Assembly: GCA_029339505.1 (NCBI GenBank)
Contig: JAQISU010000123.1
Coordinates: 5,006,501-5,070,500, forward strand
Source of the DNA: Unio delphinus
Taxonomy: Eukaryota; Mollusca; Bivalvia; Unionida; Unionidae
DNA length: 64,000 nucleotides
Direction of reading: 5' to 3'
The notes under the pieces: model-generated
Told to the model about the DNA's origin: nothing
Database searches by the model: none
What the model saw: the letters and a program-made list of their open reading frames with translations, nothing else
Shown: positions 57,858 through 64,000 of the stretch, piece after piece
How positions within the stretch are numbered: position 1 is the first letter of the stretch
Layout of the letters: every line of letters starts with the position of its first letter
Made by a program: the position numbers and the translations under genes

Positions 57858-57885
57858 GTAATTTATTATATTAGTCTCTCATCCA

Positions 57886-58530
57886 AATATTTTATCAAGA
57901 CCTACACTATATTGCGACCTAGGATCATATAAATGTATTGTTTTAAATCCGTGTGGGGTAGCATGCACACATAAAAAGAAGTTTTAGAAACTTAATTATA
58001 TCCATATCTCGTGAACATTAACTCTGATGAACATTTCTAAATTTATGTGTATCAACTCTCTTAAATATAGCTAAAATATTAGTTATCTCTGATCACTTTT
58101 GGAATTTGTGTATATCTCTGTGTAACATAAATTATATCTGTATTTTTATGTCTGCCTAAGAAAATATTCTTGCTGGATTTGATTATTTGTTCAGCATTAC
58201 ATCATCATTTACTACAAGATTGTTAATAAATCCATCAAGTTCATTAACACTTGGTACTTCATCAATATCGGTTATAAAATTAACATCATCACCTTCTTCA
58301 TTTAATAATGTTGCGTTCTCATTAAAATCATTAAGAACATCGTATCATCTTTGATCATCTACAGATGGTGCCACTAAATATAATTTATCTCACTTGAGCC
58401 ATCTCAATATCAAATTAAGTAACTATTGTGGCTTTCCACTTCCAGATGGACCTATTAGTATCACTCTTATAAAATTTGGTACGCTGGATGATGTTTGACT
58501 GGTTCCTGTTTTCATGTTGCTGAGAAATCA
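57886..58530 (-). pseudogene. Decayed Polinton-type packaging ATPase
   Basis: Collinear with the better-preserved gene at 62039-62700 at an offset of about 4155-4160 bp. Shared stretches include the C-terminal region (gatcatctacagatggtgcc, tcacttttggaat) and the Walker A area (tccacttccagatggacctatta). Many substitutions and stops have accumulated. It is an old copy of the same gene type. Confidence 0.82.
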
Positions 58531-58559
58531 ATGACATCCATGTTGTATAAATATAATAA

Positions 58560-59040
58560 ATAATAATCTAAATTTTGTTCGATGTAAAACATCCACACCT
58601 AAAAGCGGATTAGCAACAATAATAACACCAAAAAAAGACACGCACTTAAAGGTAAATGTGTAAATTGTGGTCCAAAAAAACAAATTTATTTGTGCCAGTA
58701 AAATCAGTGGTGATAGTGCTACTTTATTAGAAAATTACCAGGAAATCCTTGAGCAAATTACCCAGGAGAAAAGCATCTTCCTGGACATAAGTATATATTG
58801 CAGTCCTGGGACTTGACTTAATAATCAAAATCAAGCAAAAACCTGAATATCCGATATATAAAATTGATAAAGTGTGTCACATTCATGATGTTGCATAGAA
58901 AAGCAATGATTTACTAAAACGACATATTGCAAATTTTGAATTAATTGATGCATTCAATTTCACAAAAGATTTTATCTTTTAAAGAAAATTTAACCAGATT
59001 GGCAATACGATCTGCAACAGATTTTAAATTATTATTCAGA
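58560..59040 (+). pseudogene. Decayed Cys-domain / phospholipase A2-like gene
   Basis: Collinear with 62706-63227. A Cys-pair remnant (AAATGTGTAAATTGTGGTCC) is followed by the PLA2-like calcium-loop region (tattgcagtcctgggact) and the His-Asp motif region (cacattcatgatgttgcata) with a stop directly after it. Several frameshifts and stops. Non-functional. Confidence 0.8.
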
Positions 59041-59068
59041 GCTGTTATTTAATCAACCAATTATTAAA

Positions 59069-59410
59069 ATGGAATGGATTTATTATAGCCCAAGAGGATA
59101 ATGGAGGGGTATGCAGCGATTAGTAAACTCACCAATACAGCAAAAATGTAACACTTTCTGTTGCTGCAAAATGGTTAGCACGACAGGCAATATGTCAAAT
59201 GTATCTAACATCACCTAAATGAATTCAGCATGCACATTTTGATATCAGCACTCGTAATGAAGTTCATCAGGTTATTTTATTTTTACCACATGATACTATC
59301 AAAATCGTAAATGCCAATATACATATAAATAAGCATTGACGTTGCGTGTAGATATAAAGAAGCAGAGCTGTTATTAACTGAAACGGCTGCTGAAGTTTTA
59401 TTTATTACAT
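59069..59410 (+). pseudogene. Decayed and truncated Polinton-type integrase
   Basis: Starts MEWIYYSPR like the integrase at 63234 and remains alignable through the region of the first catalytic Asp (gaagttcatcaggttatttt) up to the equivalent of SSPEVASAFERIY, where it runs into the fold-back at 59396. The second Asp and Glu are missing. Multiple stops. Confidence 0.82.
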
Positions 59411-59570
59411 TTTATAAACATATATATCTAAATTGTAATCCTTAATCAAGACGATAATAATACAATATTATATATAATATTACATTACTATATTACACAG
59501 TTGTATTATTATCGTCTTGATTAAGGATTACAATTTAGATATATATGTTTATAAAATATAATAAATAAAA
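59396..59570. repeat. Fold-back: 70-bp inverted arms, 35-bp spacer
   Basis: 59396-59465 is the reverse complement of 59501-59570 with about one mismatch. The left arm is integrase-relic sequence, so the right arm is an inverted duplicate of the same sequence. This marks an inversion-type break in the left copy, or an assembly fault. Confidence 0.9.
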
Positions 59571-60000
59571 TGAACTACAAAAACATTAACGATATTTTTT
59601 CTGCAATTAAAACTTAAAACATGACTGTATAGAAATTCAACTTGATCCCGAAAAAAATATATCCGATTTTTGATTCCTTACAGCAAAGAACACTTGAAGG
59701 TGGTCATACATTATCTTCAGAGTATCGATTAATTAAGATTTTCCAACAGCCAGCTTATGTTTCAATCTTTGGCAACCGTTAAAGATACAGACGTTGATAA
59801 ATTGGTTTCTATTTACTATCGATCGACCAAATTATATCAAAATTATCTCAAGAATATAGAACAAACAAACTATTAATACACGTGTAAGGCAACTCAAAAA
59901 GGCCATATCAGATCGTGAGAATCAAAATGCTGTCAAAAATAACAGTAGTGATAGTGAAAACAGGAGCTCTGAATCAGAATAAAAATATTTTAGTAGTGAA
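59571..60000 (+). pseudogene. Unidentified decayed coding stretch
   Basis: Interrupted coding-like sequence ending in a Ser/Asp/Glu-rich tail (NNSSDSENRSSESE) and a stop near 59980. Its position beside the Polinton relic suggests an element gene, but I do not recognise it. Confidence 0.35.
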
Positions 60001-60724
60001 TAATGAAATTGAAAGTAGCATCCGTGAATATTGCTTTTACTAAATTAATTTTTCTGTCTTGAATTTTCTCAAAAGATCTAAACATTTCCATCAATTTCGC
60101 TCAAAATATCTTGTTGGTTTTTGTTGTTGTTGTTTTCTTTCACAAGTCACAAGAATGTATCCAAAATGATCATTTTGGATTATGTTTCATGCTAAAATGA
60201 TCAACGAATCCCAGAAACAGAGAATTGCTTTCGATAAATATAAATCTAACAGATTTTCTAGGATAAAATTGACTAAAATAAGCGTTAAAAAATCAATAAA
60301 TATAACAATTTTCACTAAAATTACAATATTTCGTGAACTCTCATGAAATATTATTGATGTTGAAATATGTTAGGTATTTTGTGTCAACTATCAGTCTTTA
60401 GAATTAGATAAGATTTGTTTTGATCCGATCGAAATTAATTCAGGAATGCGTATAATTAAGAATCTGATCTCTATCACACTTGATCATAATAATATATTCT
60501 CATCACAGTTCATTTAAATGTTCACCCGTGAACCAAAAAATCTTCATTGCTGTATTTATCATTTAATATGTCAACGCTTAATTGTTCTACTGGAAATGCT
60601 GTTGGAAAGTTGACGCTAATTTCAGGATTGGTCGATCTTGCCTGTATCATAGTAGTGTTAACGACGATCTGTTGCAGTAGTACTTGTGATGACATTATCA
60701 TCATTATTATTATCATCATCATTA

Positions 60725-60771
<47 letters not shown>

Positions 60772-61572
60772 TTCTAAATTAGACGTAGTCATTACGTAGT
60801 CATTACCTCGTTGTAAATCTTGATCATTTATGTAAACTCAATATCCGATATTATTGCATCACGAAGACCTGATGATATCAGTGAAGATAATTTGGAGTAT
60901 GTTAGCGTCGCTGTATGCAGCTTTATTATATTCTAATATAGTTTATTTTCGTTGCACGTGAATATTTGTGTTGCAATGATGTTAAAAACACTAGCATTTG
61001 TTGTTGCTGCTGAAACACAAAATGTTATAACTACTGGTGCTATCACTATCGATGGTGTTATTATTGATAACAATACACCAGTTACAGCGACAACAAAAGA
61101 CACCTAATATACAAGTATGTCAAGGGCAACTGCACGTCTGTAATATTTTTTTTAAAAAATACTTTTGCTGTATATTCAGCACTATATTTTTAGTGTTATT
61201 TACCATTCACGCATCTGATTGTACCTGTAATGTTGGCAGCTCATTATATTTAATTAGGTGATAGTTTAGTGACTAATTCAAGATACCAATGATGAATTAA
61301 GCCACCATAATACTAATCCAGACGCTACAGCATATACGACGCAATCGGTGATCTTTCTTAATGTCAAATTCAACAACGTGTTTATGTAAGCAGTATAATC
61401 AGATCTAAGATATTACTTAATTATTGATTGTCGTTAACGAGTTCGTCATTCGGAGTTTTTATCGTCAAAGTATTTCTTTGACGCAGCGTTATCGTTTGAT
61501 TCTGGTTCTCCAAGACCATTAATTGTATTATTAGTTATATTAAGAGAACCAGTCATTGTATCACAGTTTTTT
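60001..61572. other. AT-rich stretch, probably Polinton-derived
   Basis: Contains an (ATT/ATC)n tract at about 60690-60772. The minus-strand frame at 60522-60722 gives a protein-like ARSTNPEISVNFPTAFPVEQ, possibly a structural-protein remnant. Nothing is firmly identified. Confidence 0.35.
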
Positions 61573-61786
61573 TTAAAAATATACTCTATTGCAAATATCA
61601 TCTAATATTGACATAACAACGCCAGGCTTAAGGTTTCCATTACTATCAAACACAGCTATGCTATTTTCGGTTACTCCTTTAATTTTAGCGATATCTTTCA
61701 ATGAAAGATTACGAGATTTTAATCTTCCATGTTTATCTTGAAATACAACTTCGTTTAGATCTACATTTGCAAGATTTACTAAGATA
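61573..61786 (-). pseudogene. 3' part of an unidentified Polinton-region gene
   Basis: A minus-strand frame encodes about 70 residues with protein-like composition (NLANVDLNEVVFQDKHGRLK, KDIAKIKGVTENSIAVFDSN) up to a stop at 61573. The 5' part is cut by the G-tract/inverted-repeat block at 61787. It lies directly downstream of the ATPase on the same strand, as a co-oriented element gene would. Function unknown. Confidence 0.5.
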
Positions 61787-62020
61787 AGCAGCAGGGGGGG
61801 GGGGGGGCGAATCGGACATTTGCTCCAGACATCATTTGCTCTAAATCTAACAAACATCTCGAAAGAATTAATTCGAATCCTTCTTTTTCAACCCCCCCCA
61901 AAAAAAGATTACTTGCTCGAAACATAAGTTTTTCGCAAATCATACTCCAAGGCCGTTTTCATCGTTTAGACAAAATACGGTCTCGTCGTGATGTCATCGC
62001 CTCCCCCCCCCCCTGCTGCT
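61787..62020. repeat. Inverted-repeat block with G14/C-tract ends
   Basis: agcagcag plus a run of 14 G (61794-61807) at the left is mirrored by a C run plus ctgctgct at the right (62002-62020). The interior has no coding frame. It separates the ATPase stop from the next minus-strand frame and resembles a MITE insertion. The block at 57648 is similarly placed. Confidence 0.7.
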
Positions 62021-62038
62021 ACAGGTTAATAATTTATT

Positions 62039-62700
62039 TCAACCAAATATTTGATCGAGTCCGATACGATATCGTGCCCGAGGATCATGTAAATTTATTG
62101 TTATAAATCCATGCGGGGTTGACTGAGCTTTACTAAAGAAATTTTTAAATTGATTGAAGTCCATATCGGAACACCATGTCTGCCAAATATTTCGTAGCGT
62201 ATGTGTATCAACGCCGTTAAACACAGCAAGACTATTACAGTTATCTCTCATCACTTTTGGAATCTGAGTGTATCGTATATCACGTCAGTGTCTTTATGCC
62301 TGCCTCGGAAAAATATTCTAGCTGGGTTTTTTTGATTGTCTAACATCACATCGTCGTATACGACTAAATTGTTAATGTTCCCATCAAGGTCATCCACGGA
62401 TGGTGCCTCGTCAATATCGGTTATAAATTCAATAATGCCCTTGCCGGCAATCTCTGAAGCGTTTTCATTAAAATCTTTTAGCACTTCATAGCATCGTTGA
62501 TCATCTACGCTAGGAGCAACTAAATACAACTTATTCCACTTCATCCATCTCACTATTAAATTGAGCAACAATTGCGTCTTGCCGGATCCAGATGGCCCGA
62601 TTATAATTGCGCGGATAGAGTTTGGTAGCGCTGCATGATGCTTAACTGGTTCTCTTGTTTTAGTCGCTGAAAAATCAATTATATTCATATCTCTATACAT
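62039..62700 (-). pseudogene. Polinton/adintovirus-type genome-packaging ATPase, one frameshift
   Basis: The ATG at 62700 opens a 149-residue frame. It has a Walker A motif GPSGSGKT at residues 35-42 and a Walker B-like NLVVYDDVM at about 111-119, as in the FtsK/HerA-type (A32-like) ATPases that package DNA in Polintons and related viruses. After residue 140 the frame shifts (around 62275-62290), and the C-terminal domain continues in the frame 62039-62254 (MRDNCNSLAVFNGVDTHTLR to DQIFG). A single frame change separates two otherwise well-preserved parts, so decay is recent. The start is 5 bp from the divergent start at 62706. Confidence 0.85.
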
Positions 62701-62705
62701 AAATT

Positions 62706-63227
62706 ATGGATCTATATTGTGTAAAGTGTAAAACGCGTACTAGCACAAATGATGTGACGACGATTATAACTAGCAATAACAGATCAGCACTTACTGGTAG
62801 ATGTGCAACATGTGGTATAAAAAAGTTTAGATTTGTTTCTATGAAATCCGGAGATGTTTTAAAAAAAAACGAGGAGGTGATATCGCAGCCAAGTTAACAA
62901 AACTCCCTGGAACCCCATGGGCAAAGTACTCCGGAGAAAAGCACCTTCCAGGATATAGCTACTGTGGCCCCGGAATACGATTAGATATCAGACTTGATGA
63001 TCAAAATCAACCCTGACCCGGCGAGTATCCGATAAACGCTATTGATAAGGCGTGTCATGCTCATGATGTTGCATATAAAAGCAGCAATCTGCAACACAGG
63101 CGTCTCGCGGATGTGAAATTAATTCATGCGTTAAATGCTATTCCTGATAAATCTTTCAAAGAAAAATTGGCTTCGTGGTTGGTAAAATCAGCTATGAAAG
63201 GCAAATTGATGATGGGCGCTTGTAATT
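62706..63227 (+). pseudogene. Cys-domain plus phospholipase A2-like protein, broken
   Basis: The ATG at 62706 opens a 63-codon frame with a compact zinc-binding pattern (YCVKCKTRT ... GRCATCGIKKFRFV, two CxxC pairs) like the small DUF5679-type domain. An A9 tract at 62862-62870 marks a frame change. The downstream frame encodes a PLA2-like domain with a calcium-loop-like YCGPG and a catalytic HD pair in ACHAHDVAY, interrupted by a TGA at 63017-63019. Parvovirus VP1-type PLA2 domains help virions leave endosomes. PLA2-like genes are, from memory, also reported in Polinton/adintovirus genomes. The present copy is broken at two points. Confidence 0.78.
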
Positions 63228-63233
63228 AATAAT

Positions 63234-64000
63234 ATGGAATCTATTTATTATTCTCCAAAAGGATACTGGAGGGGTAACGCTGCAATCAATAAACTCGCCA
63301 ACGCCGCAAAAGTGAAAAAGGCCACTGCGGCTAATTGGTTATCCAAACAGGCTATATGGCAAATTTATCCTAAACAAATCAATTTCTCGCATTTTGATGT
63401 TACCGGACCCAATGAAGTTCATCAAGCTGATTTATTGTTTTTACCACATGACAACGGTTACAAATACGCGCTAACCGTAGTTGACGTTGCGAGTCGATAC
63501 AAACAAGCAAAACCGCTAAAAACAAAATCATCACCTGAAGTTGCTTCTGCATTTGAAAGGATTTATCGACGAGGCCCACTACGCTGGCCAAATCTGTTAC
63601 AAGTTGATCCTGGCAAGGAATTTCAGGGTGTGGTTGCATCTAAAATGAAACATCACAATGTCACCATCAGACGGGGGCATACTGCGTTACATCGCGATCA
63701 GGCAATTGTAGAACGATTTAATCGGACTCTTGCTGAGCGGTTATTTGGATATCAATACGCAAAAGAATTCATCCAAGAAAAGCGATCCCGTGAATGGGTC
63801 AAAAGGTTACCAGGAGTAGTTGCAGCGCTAAATAACGAGATTACCAGAGCAATCAATATGAAACCTAACAACGCAATTAAAAAAAGTATATACCACAACC
63901 ACAGCGGGATAGCGTTTCTCAGCCAATTCTCAGCAATGTCACCGTGAGATATTTATATGAACCAGGAGAACTCGAAAATGGTAAAAAAAAGGGCTACTGA
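63234..64000 (+). pseudogene. Polinton-type retroviral-like integrase, frameshifted near its end
   Basis: The ATG at 63234 gives 237 residues with the rve DDE fold: Asp66 in HQADLLF, Asp125 in QVDPGKEF and Glu160 in AIVERFNRT, a D,D-35-E spacing. All three catalytic residues are present. Near 63900-63925 the frame shifts and ends early at 63947. The chromo/SH3-like tail typical of these integrases (NVTVRYLYEPGELENG) is readable in another frame and continues past the window edge. Integrases of this type insert Polinton/Maverick DNA and resemble those of LTR retrotransposons. It follows the PLA2-like gene by 6 bp on the same strand. Confidence 0.88.

Noticed and set aside
63400..63639. 79-codon minus-strand frame
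   Set aside because: Antisense to the integrase catalytic core, which shows clear D,D-35-E residues on the + strand.

Overview
The window is animal nuclear DNA: AT-rich, with long introns, several minisatellites, tRNA-derived SINEs and relics of pogo-like, DIRS-like and Polinton/Maverick-like elements. No bacterial-type operon is visible. A lophotrochozoan, most likely a mollusc, is my inference from the mix of elements; it is not demonstrated.

The one recognisable host gene is on the + strand. Nine exons between 2673 and 42927 join in phase, with GT-AG junctions, into about 315 residues matching the C-terminal two thirds of Porcupine (PORCN), the ER membrane-bound O-acyltransferase that palmitoleoylates Wnt proteins. 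The N-terminal exons are not securely found and probably lie upstream of the window. The introns hold nearly all the other content: a 27-bp minisatellite (3757-4138), a 7.9-kb array of a 30-bp unit (5532-13434), a 53-bp minisatellite (15349-16385), two pogo/Tigger-type transposase relics (18035-19985), SINEs, a compositionally distinct insertion (29850-32880), a 51-bp minisatellite (33668-34143), and a 7.1-kb DIRS-like tyrosine-recombinase retrotransposon (35658-42786) ending 42 bp before the last coding exon.

From 42928 to about 57600 I see no convincing protein-coding gene. This stretch holds the PORCN 3' flank, a truncated SINE, an internally deleted pogo-type element with perfect 22-bp terminal inverted repeats (45616-47423), a 21-bp minisatellite, two copies of a second SINE family and smaller tandem repeats.

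The right end (57648-64000) holds two same-orientation copies of part of a Polinton/Maverick (adintovirus-like) element about 4.16 kb apart. Each has a packaging-type ATPase on the - strand, a divergent + strand gene with a Cys-pair domain followed by a parvovirus-like phospholipase A2 domain, and then a retrovirus-type integrase. The left copy is heavily decayed and ends in a 70-bp-arm fold-back. The right copy is much better preserved, carries a few frameshifts and stops, and runs off the window. In both copies an inverted-repeat block sits just beyond the ATPase C-terminus.
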